This document shows, piece by piece, positions 31,409-40,291 of a DNA stretch of 64,000 nucleotides. Where the stretch lies: NCBI GenBank assembly GCA_014649155.1, contig BMSM01000009.1, positions 62,001 through 126,000 of the forward strand, given 5' to 3'. The position numbers and the translations under genes were made by a program. Position 1 is the first letter of the stretch. Every line of letters begins with the position of its first letter. Below the pieces are notes generated by a model. The model was given only the letters and a program-made list of their open reading frames with translations. It made no database searches and was not told where the DNA came from. The DNA comes from Streptomyces griseoviridis (GTDB lineage: Bacteria; Actinomycetota; Actinomycetes; Streptomycetales; Streptomycetaceae).

Positions 31409-33921
31409 TGCGGGTCCCGCTTTCCTGGCTGCGGGAGTACGTCGACCTGCCGGCCACCGAGACCGGCCGTGACGTGCAGGCCAAGCTGATTTCGGTCGGC
31501 CTGGAGGTCGAGACCGTCGACCGCCTCGGCGTCGACCTCAAGGGCCCGCTGGTGGTCGGCCAGGTGCTGACCATCGAGGAGCTGGAGGGCTTCAAGAAGC
31601 CGATCCGCTTCTGCACCGTCGACGTCGGACAGGCCAACGGCACCGGCGAGCCCCAGGAGATCGTCTGCGGCGCCCGGAACTTCGCCGTCGGCGACAAGGT
31701 CGTCGTGGTCCTCCCCGGCGCCACCCTGCCCGGCGGCTTCTCGATCTCCGCCCGCAAGACCTACGGCAAGGTCTCGCACGGCATGATCTGCTCCAGCGAC
31801 GAGCTGGGCATGGGGGACGACGGCACGCACGGCATCATCGTGCTGCCGCCCGAGACCGAGGTCGGCAAGGACGCCATCGAGCTGCTGGAACTGGTCGACG
31901 AGGTGCTCGACATCGCCGTCACCGCCAACCGCGGCGACTGCCTGTCCATCCGCGGCGTCGCCCGCGAGACCGCCATCGCCTACGGCCTGCCGCTGCGCGA
32001 CCCGGCCCTCCTCGACGTGCCCGGACCGAACGCGTACGGCTACCCGGTGAAGATCGCCGACCCCACCGGCTGCGACCGCTTCACCGCCCGCACGGTGACC
32101 GGCCTCAGCCCCGAGGCGCGCTCCCCGATCTGGCTGCGGCGCCGGCTCCAGAAGGTCGGCGTCCGTCCGATCTCGCTCGCCGTCGACGTCACCAACTACG
32201 TGATGATGGAGCTGGGCCAGCCCCTGCACGCCTACGACCGCACCCTGGTCCAGGGCACCATCGGCGTGCGCCGCGCCGAGCCCGGCGAGAAGCTGAAGAC
32301 CCTCGACGGCGTCGAGCGCACGCTGACCGCCGAGGACCTGGTCGTCACCGACGAGCGCGGGCCCATCGGGCTCGCCGGCGTCATGGGCGGCGCCGACACG
32401 GAGATCGCCGACCACGACGACCTCCAGAACGCCACCGGTGACGTGGTCATCGAGGCCGCCCACTTCGACGCCGTCTCCATCGCCCGCACCGCCCGCCGCC
32501 ACAAGCTCTCCTCCGAGGCGTCCCGCCGCTTCGAGCGCGGCGTCGACCCGCAGGCCGCCGCCGCCGCCGCGCAGCGCACCGTCGACCTGCTGGTGCTGCT
32601 GGCCGGCGGCACCGCCGAGGCCGGCGTCACCGAGATCAGCGCGCCGCACGCGCCGCGCACCATCACGGTCGCCGCCGACCACCCGGACAAGGTCGCGGGC
32701 GTCACCTACGGCCGCGAGACCGTCGTACGCCGCCTCCAGGAGGTCGGCTGTGACGTGTACGGCCAGGACGAGCTGCTGGTCACCGTGCCGTCCTGGCGGC
32801 CCGACCTGACCGACCCGAACGACCTGGCCGAAGAGGTCATCCGCCTGGAGGGCTACGAGAACCTGCCCTCCACGCTGCCCAAGCCGCCCGCCGGGCGGGG
32901 CCTGACCCCCCGGCAGCGGCTGCACCGCCGGGCCGGCCGGGCGCTGGCGGGCGCCGGGTACGTCGAGGCGCTGAACTACCCCTTCCTCGGCGAGAAGGTC
33001 TTCGACCAGCTCGGCCTGGACGCCGACGACCCGGCCCGCCGCGTCGTGAAGCTGGTCAACCCGCTCAGCGACGAGGAGCCGGCGCTGCGCACCACGCTGC
33101 TGCCGGGCCTGCTCGGCGCGCTGCGCCGCAACGACGGCCGGGGCAGCCACGACCTCGCCCTGTTCGAGACCGGCCTGGTCTTCCTGCCCCGCGAGGACCG
33201 GCGGGCCGCCGTACGGCTCCCGGTGGACCGGCGCCCCAGCGACGAGGACCTCGCCGCGCTGAACGCCGCGCTGCCCGACCAGCCCCGGCACGTCGCCGTC
33301 GTCCTCGCGGGCGCCCGCGAGCAGGCCGGCTGGTGGGGCAAGGGCCGTCCGGCCGACTGGGCCGACGCCGTCGAGGCCGCCCGCACCGTCGCCCGCGAGG
33401 CCGGCGCCGAACTGACCGTCCGCAAGGGCCGGTACGGTCCCTGGCACCCGGGCCGCTGCGCCGAGCTGGCGGTCACCGCCGACGGCACCGAGCGGATCAT
33501 CGGTCACGCCGGTGAGCTGCACCCCCGGGTGCTGAAGGCGCTCGGGCTGCCCGCCCGTACCTGCGCGATGGAGCTGGACCTCGACGTGCTGGAGCGCGCC
33601 GGGGACGACACCCCGCGGGCGCCCGGCATCTCCACCTTCCCGGTCGCCACGCAGGACGTCGCCCTCGTGGTCGACGCGGCGGTCCCGGCGGCCGAGGTCG
33701 AGGCGGCGCTGCGCGAGGGCGCGGGCGAACTGCTGGAGTCCCTCCGCCTGTTCGACGTGTACGACAACGCGGAGCAGCTCGGCGAGGGGCGCAAGTCACT
33801 GGCGTACGCGCTGCGGTTCCGGGCGGCGGACCGGACGCTGACGGTCGACGAAGCGTCCGCGGCCCGGGACGCGGCGGTCGCGCTCGCCGGTGAGCGGACG
33901 GGAGCCGTGCTGCGCGGGTGA
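31408..33921 (+). CDS. pheT: Phenylalanyl-tRNA synthetase beta subunit
   Basis: 837 residues; the ATG at 31408 shares its A with the pheS TGA. Domain order is standard: N-terminal B1, OB-fold tRNA-binding domain (VVGQVLTIEELEGFKKPIRF ... GARNFAVGDKVVVVLPGATL), B3/B4 editing domain, B5 with PPAGRGLTPRQRL following, synthetase-like domain, and a C-terminal ferredoxin-fold anticodon-binding domain (ISTFPVATQDVALVVDAAVP). The length is normal for the family. A strong UUCG-loop terminator follows. Confidence 0.98.
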   Translation: MRVPLSWLREYVDLPATETGRDVQAKLISVGLEVETVDRLGVDLKGPLVVGQVLTIEELEGFKKPIRFCTVDVGQANGTGEPQEIVCGARNFAVGDKVVVVLPGATLPGGFSISARKTYGKVSHGMICSSDELGMGDDGTHGIIVLPPETEVGKDAIELLELVDEVLDIAVTANRGDCLSIRGVARETAIAYGLPLRDPALLDVPGPNAYGYPVKIADPTGCDRFTARTVTGLSPEARSPIWLRRRLQKVGVRPISLAVDVTNYVMMELGQPLHAYDRTLVQGTIGVRRAEPGEKLKTLDGVERTLTAEDLVVTDERGPIGLAGVMGGADTEIADHDDLQNATGDVVIEAAHFDAVSIARTARRHKLSSEASRRFERGVDPQAAAAAAQRTVDLLVLLAGGTAEAGVTEISAPHAPRTITVAADHPDKVAGVTYGRETVVRRLQEVGCDVYGQDELLVTVPSWRPDLTDPNDLAEEVIRLEGYENLPSTLPKPPAGRGLTPRQRLHRRAGRALAGAGYVEALNYPFLGEKVFDQLGLDADDPARRVVKLVNPLSDEEPALRTTLLPGLLGALRRNDGRGSHDLALFETGLVFLPREDRRAAVRLPVDRRPSDEDLAALNAALPDQPRHVAVVLAGAREQAGWWGKGRPADWADAVEAARTVAREAGAELTVRKGRYGPWHPGRCAELAVTADGTERIIGHAGELHPRVLKALGLPARTCAMELDLDVLERAGDDTPRAPGISTFPVATQDVALVVDAAVPAAEVEAALREGAGELLESLRLFDVYDNAEQLGEGRKSLAYALRFRAADRTLTVDEASAARDAAVALAGERTGAVLRG

Positions 33922-34021
33922 CCGCCGTGCGGACCCCGTAGCCGGCCACCCCGGCTCCATCACTCATATGGGTGACGATGCCGGATGATATGGCCCTTCT
34001 CGGTCATGCCGTCGACAGAAT

Positions 34022-34047
34022 CGGACCGGTCCTTCGGGGCCGGTCCG
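34022..34047 (+). terminator. UUCG-loop terminator after pheT
   Basis: GGACCGGTCC (34023-34032) pairs with GGGCCGGTCC (34037-34046) around a TTCG tetraloop, one T-G wobble; the flanking C/G extends it to 11 bp. It lies about 100 bp after pheT and 32 bp before the phosphatase start, so it could also act on the next gene's leader. Confidence 0.8.
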
Positions 34048-34078
34048 CGCTGTCTGGGCCTGACTGGGGGGCCACGGC

Positions 34079-35095
34079 ATGATCCGTATCAAGGCTGGGC
34101 TGCCCCGCGGGGTGCGCGCGCTGGGGCTGCCCACCGCCTGGGGCGCCAGTGCCCTCACGTACAAACTGACCTGCCCGCTGGCCCAGCAGGACGGGCTGGG
34201 TCAGCGGATGGTCTCCGGTGCCGTCTTCTTCGCCGTCGGCACCGGCATCGTCCTGCACGTCCGGCGGTCCCTGCTGCGGGAGCTGCGGCAGGCCCGGCGG
34301 ATCGCGTGCGTCGCGCAGAGCGCCCTGCTGCCCCCGCTGCCGCCGCGCGTCGACGGACTGAGCGTCGCCGCCGCCCGGCTCTCCGCCGATCCCGGTGCCA
34401 CCATCGGCGGCGACGTGTACGAGGCGGTCGGCACCGAGCACGGGGTCCGGGTGCTGATGGGCGACGCCCGGGGCCACGGACTCGCCGCCGTCGGGACCGC
34501 GGCCGCCGTCCTCAACAGCTTCCGCGAGGCGGTGCACGACGGGAAGGACCTCGCGGAGGTGCTGCGCCGCCTGGAGCGCGCCCTCGCCCGGCAGGTGCGC
34601 GCCCGGACCCGCGACGCCACGGCGGACGAGGAGTTCGTCACCGTACTGCTGCTGGAGATCCGCGCGGACGGCGAGATCAGGGCGGTGAACTGCGGCCACC
34701 CCTGGCCGTATCTGATCACCGGCGCCGAGGCCGAGCCCCTGGCGCGGTCCGAGCCGCTGCCCCCGCTCGGTCTCTTCCCGCTCCCCGACGATCTGCCGGT
34801 CGAGCGGCACGGGCGGCTGCTGCCCGGCCAGGCGCTGCTGCTGCACACCGACGGCGCCGAGGACGCCCGGGACGCCCGCGGGAATTTCTTCCCGCTGCGG
34901 GAGGCGCTCGCCGACGCCGCGCGCGAAGATCCGCTGTGCCCGCGGCGGGTCCTGCGGCGCGTCCTCACCGCGCTCCTCCATCACAGCGACGGCTTCCCGG
35001 CCGACGACGTCGCCCTGCTGATGCTGCACCACGACGGCGCCCGCACCGGGCCGGACACCGTCGCCCTGGCCCAGGGCGCCGACTCGCTCCCGTGA
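34079..35095 (+). CDS. SpoIIE-type PP2C phosphatase with membrane segment
   Basis: 338 residues, ATG 34079 (GGGGGG upstream). A hydrophobic segment (MVSGAVFFAVGTGIVLHVRR, about 44-63) precedes a SpoIIE catalytic domain: DPGATIGGDVYEAV and LMGDARGHGLAAVGTA bind metals, then EEFVTVLLLEI, VNCGHPWPYLITG and FPADDVALLMLHH. Family members dephosphorylate anti-anti-sigma factors in partner-switching pathways. No anti-sigma or STAS gene is adjacent, so its partner lies elsewhere. The start may be leader-controlled by the preceding hairpin. Confidence 0.9.
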   Translation: MIRIKAGLPRGVRALGLPTAWGASALTYKLTCPLAQQDGLGQRMVSGAVFFAVGTGIVLHVRRSLLRELRQARRIACVAQSALLPPLPPRVDGLSVAAARLSADPGATIGGDVYEAVGTEHGVRVLMGDARGHGLAAVGTAAAVLNSFREAVHDGKDLAEVLRRLERALARQVRARTRDATADEEFVTVLLLEIRADGEIRAVNCGHPWPYLITGAEAEPLARSEPLPPLGLFPLPDDLPVERHGRLLPGQALLLHTDGAEDARDARGNFFPLREALADAAREDPLCPRRVLRRVLTALLHHSDGFPADDVALLMLHHDGARTGPDTVALAQGADSLP

Positions 35096-35104
35096 GCCGG
35101 CTGA

Positions 35105-35152
35105 GCCGTCCGCCCCGCCACGGAGCGTCGGGCAGACGGTGGGGCGGACGGC
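35105..35152 (+). terminator. Terminator after the phosphatase gene
   Basis: GCCGTCCGCCCC (35105-35116) and GGGGCGGACGGC (35141-35152) are exact 12-bp inverted repeats and extend inward by about three pairs. It begins ten bases after the stop. Confidence 0.85.
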
Positions 35153-35283
35153 GCGGCACCGGGCCGCCGCACTGTACGAGGGGGAGCCCGGCGACCCGAC
35201 CGGCCTCCATGAGGAGGCACCTCAGTCAAGCGAATCGACACGCTACGCGACAGCGCGCACACGCTACGGATACGCGTACTCCG

Positions 35284-35300
35284 TTCACACCCCGTGTGAA
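35284..35300. promoter_or_regulatory. Palindrome upstream of the NsdA-like gene
   Basis: TTCACAC-CCC-GTGTGAA is a perfect 7-3-7 palindrome 47 bp upstream of the regulator's GTG. A related site, CACACGCCGTGTGAAC, occurs at 37850-37865; the two share CACACNCCGTGTGAA. TACTCT at about 35312 could be a -10 box, placing the palindrome over the promoter. Confidence 0.6.
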
Positions 35301-35347
35301 GACACACCCACTACTCTCTACGGCACCGAGCCACCGGGAGGCAGCCC

Positions 35348-36688
35348 GTGCAGCCCAACACCCTGCTCGACGCGATCCTTGACGAGGCGGGCATCTCGCA
35401 CGCCGGGCTGGCCGCCCACGTCAACCAGGCCGGCCGGAGCCGCGGCCTCGCGCTCCGCTACGAACACACCGCCGTCGCGCGATGGCTCAAGGGGCAGCGT
35501 CCGCGCGGCCAGGTGCCCGACCTGATCTGCGAGGTGCTCGCGGTCCGGCTGCGCCGGCCCGTCACCCTCGACGACATCGGCCTCGGCGTGCCCGGCGAGC
35601 CGGCCACCGCGCACACCGGCTCCCTCTCCGGGTTCGTCGAGCGGGCCACCGCCCTGTGGCGCTCGGACCAGCAGCAGCGCGCACACCTCCTGGGCGCCCC
35701 CGCGCTCACCGGCACCCCCGCCGTGATGCCGGTGTGGGAGTGGGAGAACCCGCCCGAGGACGTGGACGTCTCCCGCGGCGGCCGGCACCCGGTCACCCCG
35801 GCCGACCTGGAGATGCTGCGCAGCGCCCGCGCCCACTACGAGCAGCTGTACCGCAAGGCCGGCGGCGTGGCGACCCGCGCCCGGATCGTCGGCTTCCTCA
35901 ACGCCGAGGCCGCCCCGCTGCTGCGCGGCAGCTACACCGACGCCACCGGCCGCCAACTGCACCGCGCCACCGGCGGCCTGGTCGCGGTCGCCGGGATCTG
36001 CGCCTACGACTCCGACGCGCACGGCCTGGCCCAGCGCTACTTCCACCAGGCGCTCCGGCTCGCCAAGGCCAGCGGCGACCGGGGCCTGGGCGCGTACATC
36101 ATCGCCCTCCTCGTCAACCAGGCGCTCCACCTGCGCGAGTACCGCCAGGCCGTGGCCTTCGCCGAGGCCGCGCTGCGCGCCGCCGGCCGGCACATCACCC
36201 CGGCCCTCGCCTCCGACCTGTACGCGATGCAGGCGAAGGCCTACGCCCATCTCGGCGACGGCACCAGCGCCCTGTCCTGCATCCGCCGCGCCGAGCGGGC
36301 CGCCGACCGCATCCGGCGCGGCCACGAACCCGACGAGACGGGCTATGTGCAGCCGGGGCTGGTCAACGTGCAGGTGGCCGAGGCGCTCCTCAGCCTCGGT
36401 GAGGTGGCCGCCGCCGCCGAGCACGCCGCCGCGGCCGTCGACACCCCCGCGCACGACCGCGGCCGGGTGCACCGGCTGGCCATGCTCAGCACCATCGAAC
36501 TGCGGCAGGGCCACGCGGACAAGGCCGTGGTGACGGCGGTGCAGATGACCGAACAGGCCCGGGGCATGGAGTCCCAGCGGCTGCGGGACAGGCTCCGCGC
36601 GGTGCGCGAGCACCTCGTCCGCAGCGGCTGCGCGGGCACCGCCGAGGCGGCCGAACTGATCGACGGAGCGCTGCGCGTGCCCCTGTGA
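35348..36688 (+). CDS. NsdA-like regulator: N-terminal HTH-like domain plus TPR repeats
   Basis: 446 residues, GTG 35348 with GGGAGG seven bases upstream. The N-terminus (LLDAILDEAGISHAGLAAHV, RYEHTAVARWLKGQRPRGQV) resembles the DNA-binding-like region of NsdA/NsdB-type Streptomyces regulators. From about 150 onward the protein is all-helical with TPR-like units such as AQRYFHQALRLAKASGDRGL, YRQAVAFAEAALRAAGRHI and VAAAAEHAAAAVDTPAHDRG. NsdA-type proteins repress sporulation and antibiotic production in S. coelicolor; a similar developmental role is inferred by likeness only. A palindrome sits over the presumed promoter. Confidence 0.8.
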   Translation: MQPNTLLDAILDEAGISHAGLAAHVNQAGRSRGLALRYEHTAVARWLKGQRPRGQVPDLICEVLAVRLRRPVTLDDIGLGVPGEPATAHTGSLSGFVERATALWRSDQQQRAHLLGAPALTGTPAVMPVWEWENPPEDVDVSRGGRHPVTPADLEMLRSARAHYEQLYRKAGGVATRARIVGFLNAEAAPLLRGSYTDATGRQLHRATGGLVAVAGICAYDSDAHGLAQRYFHQALRLAKASGDRGLGAYIIALLVNQALHLREYRQAVAFAEAALRAAGRHITPALASDLYAMQAKAYAHLGDGTSALSCIRRAERAADRIRRGHEPDETGYVQPGLVNVQVAEALLSLGEVAAAAEHAAAAVDTPAHDRGRVHRLAMLSTIELRQGHADKAVVTAVQMTEQARGMESQRLRDRLRAVREHLVRSGCAGTAEAAELIDGALRVPL

Positions 36689-36861
36689 TCCTTCCGCGTA
36701 CCGCCGCGTACTGCTGCGCACCGTCGCGTACTGCTGTGACCCCTGTGCCCCGTCCACGTCCCTGGTGCCCCTGGTGCGTCCCCGGGCGGTGCCCAGCGCC
36801 CGCCGCCGCCCCGCGCGCGGCCCGCCGTGCGCCTGCTGCCGGACAGAGACGGCTGCGATAT

Positions 36862-36887
36862 TGCCACCTACTCAACGAAAGGTGGCA
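36862..36887 (+). promoter_or_regulatory. Inverted repeat that contains the NUDIX gene's Shine-Dalgarno
   Basis: TGCCACCT (36862-36869) and AGGTGGCA (36880-36887) are exact inverted repeats with a 10-nt spacer. The right arm is the only ribosome-binding site (AAGGTGG) for GTG 36893, seven bases downstream. In RNA the hairpin would bury the Shine-Dalgarno; in DNA the same palindrome could be an operator. Confidence 0.65.
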
Positions 36888-36892
36888 TAACC

Positions 36893-37438
36893 GTGCAGTG
36901 GTCGAAACAGTACGAACAGATGGTGTACTCAAATCGCTGGTTCAGCGTCAACCTGGCGGACGTCGAACTCCCGGACGGCCGGCACCTGGACCACTTCCTC
37001 ATACGGATGCGCCCGGTGGCCGTCGCCACGGTCGTCAACGAGGCCAACGAGGTGCTCCTGCTCTGGCGGCACCGCTTCATCACCGACAGCTGGGGCTGGG
37101 AACTCGCGGCCGGCGTCGTCGAGGACGGCGAGGACCTCACGGCGGCGGCGGCCCGGGAACTGGAGGAGGAGACCGGCTGGCGGCCGGGAGCCCTGCGGCA
37201 CCTGATGAGCGTGGAGCCGTCCAACGGCCTCACCGACGCCCGGCACCACGTCTACTGGGCCGAGGAGGGTGAGTACGTCGGACACCCGGTGGACGACTTC
37301 GAGTCCGACCGCCGGGAGTGGGTGCCGCTCAAGCTGGTCCCCGACATGGTCGCGCGCGGGGAGGTGCCGGCCGCCAACATGGCGGCCGCGTTACTCCTGC
37401 TGCACCACCTCAGGCTCGGGCAGGACGACCGGCCCTGA
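36893..37438 (+). CDS. NUDIX hydrolase
   Basis: 181 residues from GTG 36893 (MQWSKQYEQMVYSNRWFSVN). Nudix box variant GVVEDGEDLTAAAARELEEETGW: the G-x5-E-x7-REUxEE-x-GU pattern is kept as G..E..ARELEEETGW, with the catalytic REVEEE reading RELEEE. Preceded by VVNEANEVLLLWRHRFITDS, as in ADP-ribose pyrophosphatase-like members. It probably hydrolyses a nucleoside diphosphate-X compound. Its ribosome-binding site lies in an inverted repeat. It follows the NsdA-like gene by 204 bp containing short GCGTACTGCTG repeats. Confidence 0.9.
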   Translation: MQWSKQYEQMVYSNRWFSVNLADVELPDGRHLDHFLIRMRPVAVATVVNEANEVLLLWRHRFITDSWGWELAAGVVEDGEDLTAAAARELEEETGWRPGALRHLMSVEPSNGLTDARHHVYWAEEGEYVGHPVDDFESDRREWVPLKLVPDMVARGEVPAANMAAALLLLHHLRLGQDDRP

Positions 37439-37468
37439 CCCCCCCTGTGGCATCCGGCCCCAGCCCGC

Positions 37469-37726
37469 TCAGCGGCCGAACGCCTGCCAGACCGCGACGA
37501 CGAGCGCGCCCACGGCCGTGATCGCGGCGATCGAGGGCAGTGGCCAGCGGGCGTGTTCCAGGGAGGTGAGCCGGGCGCCGAGGTCGTCCACCGTCTTGGC
37601 GGCCTCCTCGGTGCGATGGTTGAGCAGCGTCAGTCCGCCCTCGACGCGGGCGTAGGCGACGTCGAGCCGGCGCCGCAGGTCGGCCAGTTCACCGTTCACG
37701 ACGGGCTGCTCGGAATCGGCGGTCAC
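37469..37726 (-). CDS. Small coiled-coil, tail-anchored membrane protein
   Basis: 85 residues from GTG 37726, chosen for AAGGAG seven bases upstream; the frame is open to ATG 37783. A helical, charged stretch (GELADLRRRLDVAYARVEGG, TEEAAKTVDDLGARLTSLEH) with heptad-like hydrophobics is followed by one C-terminal membrane span (SIAAITAVGALVVAVWQAFG) and a single Arg. It is probably anchored with the coiled coil in the cytoplasm. No family recognised. It lies alone on the minus strand, convergent with the NUDIX gene. Confidence 0.75.
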   Translation of the reverse strand: MTADSEQPVVNGELADLRRRLDVAYARVEGGLTLLNHRTEEAAKTVDDLGARLTSLEHARWPLPSIAAITAVGALVVAVWQAFGR

Positions 37727-37849
37727 GAGTCCGCTCCTTTCCGTGCTCGTAGGGACGCGCACCTCATCCGTTTGCATGCGCATGACGAGTCAACCCGTCT
37801 GGTGGACGGGAGGGGAGCGTGTGCGCGGGGCATATGCGAGCCCGCCCCG

Positions 37850-37865
37850 CACACGCCGTGTGAAC
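37850..37865. promoter_or_regulatory. Palindromic motif related to the NsdA-like upstream site
   Basis: CACACG-C-CGTGTG followed by AAC. It shares CACACNCCGTGTGAA with 35284-35300. It lies 124 bp upstream of the tail-anchored protein gene and about 100 bp after the end of the 3-hydroxybutyryl-CoA dehydrogenase gene, so it could serve the former. Confidence 0.45.
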
Positions 37866-37968
37866 ACCGCGGACCCGGCACCCGCGTCAGGTGCCGGGTC
37901 CGTGCACGGACGGCCCCGCCGGGGCCCCGGGGCCGCGCCCCGGCCGGTGGCCCCGCCGTACGCCCGGA

Positions 37969-38841
37969 TCAGGCGTAGCTGTAGAAGCCCGAGCCGCTCT
38001 TGCGGCCCAGGCGGCCGGCGTCGACCATGCGCTGGAGCAGCGGGGGAGCGGCGTAGAGGGGTTCCTTGTACTCCTCGTACATCGAGAAGGCGACCGAGGC
38101 GACCGTGTCCAGGCCGATCAGGTCGGCCAGCTTCAGCGGGCCCATCGGATGGGCGCAGCCCAGCTCCATGCCGTTGTCGATGTCCTCGCGGCTGGCGATG
38201 CCCGACTCGAACATCCGGATCGCGGAGAGCAGGTACGGGATCAGCAGCGCGTTGACCACGAACCCCGAGCGGTCCTGGGCCCGGATCGAGTGCTTGCCCA
38301 GCACCTTCTCGGTGAAGAGCTGGGCCCGGCTGAGCGTCCCCTCGGAGGTGGTCAGCGCCGGGATCAGCTCGACCAGCTGCTGCACCGGGGCGGGGTTGAA
38401 GAAGTGGATGCCGATGACATGGTCGGGCCGCGAGGTGGCGACCGCGAGCCGGACCAGCGGGATCGAGGAGGTGTTGGAGGCGAGGATCGCGTCCGGGCGG
38501 GTGACGACCTGGTCGAGGACCTGGAAGATCTCCGTCTTGACCTGTTCGTTCTCCACCACGGCCTCGATCACCAGGTCCCGGTCGGCGAACTCGCCGAGGT
38601 CGGTGGTGAACCCGAGCCGCGCCTGCGTGGCCGCCCGCTCGTCCTCGGTGATCTTCCCGCGCTCGGCGGCCTTGGCCAGCGAGTTGAACAGCCGGGTACG
38701 CCCTATCTCCAGGGCCTCCCCGGTGGTCTCGGCGACCATCACCTCCAGACCGGCGCGGGCGCACACCTCGGCGATGCCCGCACCCATCTGACCGCAGCCG
38801 ACCACGCCGACGCGCGCGATATCTCCCGAGAAGACGGTCAC
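37969..38841 (-). CDS. 3-hydroxybutyryl-CoA dehydrogenase
   Basis: 290 residues, GTG 38841 (AAAGGGA upstream). NAD-binding VGVVGCGQMGAGIAEVCARA, then DLVIEAVVENEQVKTEIFQ, ILASNTSSIPLV, catalytic His in GIHFFNPAPVQQLVELI, and C-terminal MGPLKLADLIGLDTV. Length and motifs match PaaH/Hbd. It oxidises 3-hydroxyacyl-CoA to 3-oxoacyl-CoA in fatty-acid degradation or butyryl-CoA supply. It is divergent from the secreted GHL10 protein gene. Confidence 0.95.
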   Translation of the reverse strand: MTVFSGDIARVGVVGCGQMGAGIAEVCARAGLEVMVAETTGEALEIGRTRLFNSLAKAAERGKITEDERAATQARLGFTTDLGEFADRDLVIEAVVENEQVKTEIFQVLDQVVTRPDAILASNTSSIPLVRLAVATSRPDHVIGIHFFNPAPVQQLVELIPALTTSEGTLSRAQLFTEKVLGKHSIRAQDRSGFVVNALLIPYLLSAIRMFESGIASREDIDNGMELGCAHPMGPLKLADLIGLDTVASVAFSMYEEYKEPLYAAPPLLQRMVDAGRLGRKSGSGFYSYA

Positions 38842-39010
38842 ATCGTCCCTTTCGCTGTCCTACGGCACCGGCAGCCCGCCGGGGGTCCGGCGTCTGCTCC
38901 GATCGTGCACGTTACCCTCGCCGTGCCGTCGATCGGTCCGCCGGGTCGGGCATGCTGTGCCCCTGGGACGATCCGTGACCGAGCGGATCCGGAGCGTTTT
39001 GGGGTCATTT

Positions 39011-40285
39011 ATGAGTCTTCCCATGCGCCGGCTGTCACGCCGTGCGTTCGCGGTGGCCGCCGTGTCCGCCCTCACCATGGCGCCGCGGGCCTCCTCGGCA
39101 CCGGGACGGCGCGACGCCGGGACGAGGGGCGCGGGCGCCGACGGCAAGAACGCCGACACGACCGAGATGCGGGGCATGTGGCTGGCCACCGTCGCCAACC
39201 GGGACTGGCCGTCCCGGCCGGGGCTGTCCGCCGCCGACCAGCGGGGGGACCTGCTCAGGTACCTGGACACGGCGGTGAAGTACCGCCTCAACACGGTCTT
39301 CTTCCAGGCCCGGCCCGCCGCCGACGCGCTGTGGCCCTCGCCGTACGAGCCGTGGTCGGAGTGCCTGACCGGTGTCCAGGGCCGCGATCCCGGCTGGGAC
39401 CCGCTGGGCACGGCCGTGGCCGAGGCCCACGCCCGCGGACTGGAACTGCACGCCTGGTTCAACCCCTACCGGGTCGCCAACCACGACGACCCTTCCCGGC
39501 TCGCCGCCTCCCACCCCGCCCGCAGGCACCCCGACTGGGTGGTGAAGTACGGCGGCAAGCTCTACTACAACCCCGGGCTGCCCGAGGTGCGCGCCTTCGT
39601 GCAGGACGCGATGTTCGACGCGGTGCGCCGTTACGAGGTGGACGGCGTCCACTTCGACGACTACTTCTACCCGTACCCGGTGGCCGGGCAGAGCTTCGAC
39701 GACGCGAGCGCCTACGACACCTTCGGGAGCGGCTTCGGCAGCCGGGCCGACTGGCGGCGGGACAACATCGACCGGCTGGTGCGGGAGACCGCGGACCGGG
39801 TGCGGCGGGTCCGGCCGGCCGCGCAGTTCGGGATCAGCCCGTTCGGGGTGTGGCGCAACGCCGGCACCGATCCGCGCGGCTCGCAGACCCGGGCGGGCGT
39901 CCAGACCTACGACGACCTGTACGCCGACACCCGCACGTGGGTCCGCGAGGGCTGGCTCGACTACATCGCGCCGCAGCTGTACTGGAACATCGGCCTGGAC
40001 GCCGCCGACTACGCCGAACTGCTGCCCTGGTGGGCCGCGACGGCCCGGGACAGCCGCACCAAGCTGTACATCGGCGAGGCGCTGTACAAGGCCGGTGACA
40101 CGGCGCAGCCGGCCGCCTGGCAGGAGCCGGGCGAGCTGTCCCGGCACCTGACGCTGGCCCAGGACCACCCCGAGGTGCGCGGGCACGTCTTCTTCGGCGC
40201 GCGGGACGTGGCCGCGAACCCCCTCGGCGCGATGGCGCGGGTGACCGCCGACCACTACCGGCAGCAGGTGCGGCCTCCGCGCTGA
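39011..40285 (+). CDS. Tat-exported GHL10 (family 10-like) glycoside hydrolase
   Basis: 424 residues from ATG 39011 (GGGG seven bases upstream). Twin-arginine signal peptide MRRLSRRAFAVAAVSALTMA, likely cleaved after ASSA. The GHL10/DUF187 barrel starts with TEMRGMWLATVANRDWPS and contains LNTVFFQARPAADALWPS, LELHAWFNPYRVAN, VDGVHFDDYFYPYP and FGISPFGVWRNAG. Family members are glycosidases thought to act on cell-wall glycans or exopolysaccharides. The protein should fold before export. No neighbouring gene suggests the substrate. Confidence 0.9.
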   Translation: MSLPMRRLSRRAFAVAAVSALTMAPRASSAPGRRDAGTRGAGADGKNADTTEMRGMWLATVANRDWPSRPGLSAADQRGDLLRYLDTAVKYRLNTVFFQARPAADALWPSPYEPWSECLTGVQGRDPGWDPLGTAVAEAHARGLELHAWFNPYRVANHDDPSRLAASHPARRHPDWVVKYGGKLYYNPGLPEVRAFVQDAMFDAVRRYEVDGVHFDDYFYPYPVAGQSFDDASAYDTFGSGFGSRADWRRDNIDRLVRETADRVRRVRPAAQFGISPFGVWRNAGTDPRGSQTRAGVQTYDDLYADTRTWVREGWLDYIAPQLYWNIGLDAADYAELLPWWAATARDSRTKLYIGEALYKAGDTAQPAAWQEPGELSRHLTLAQDHPEVRGHVFFGARDVAANPLGAMARVTADHYRQQVRPPR

Positions 40286-40291
40286 GCGGGC

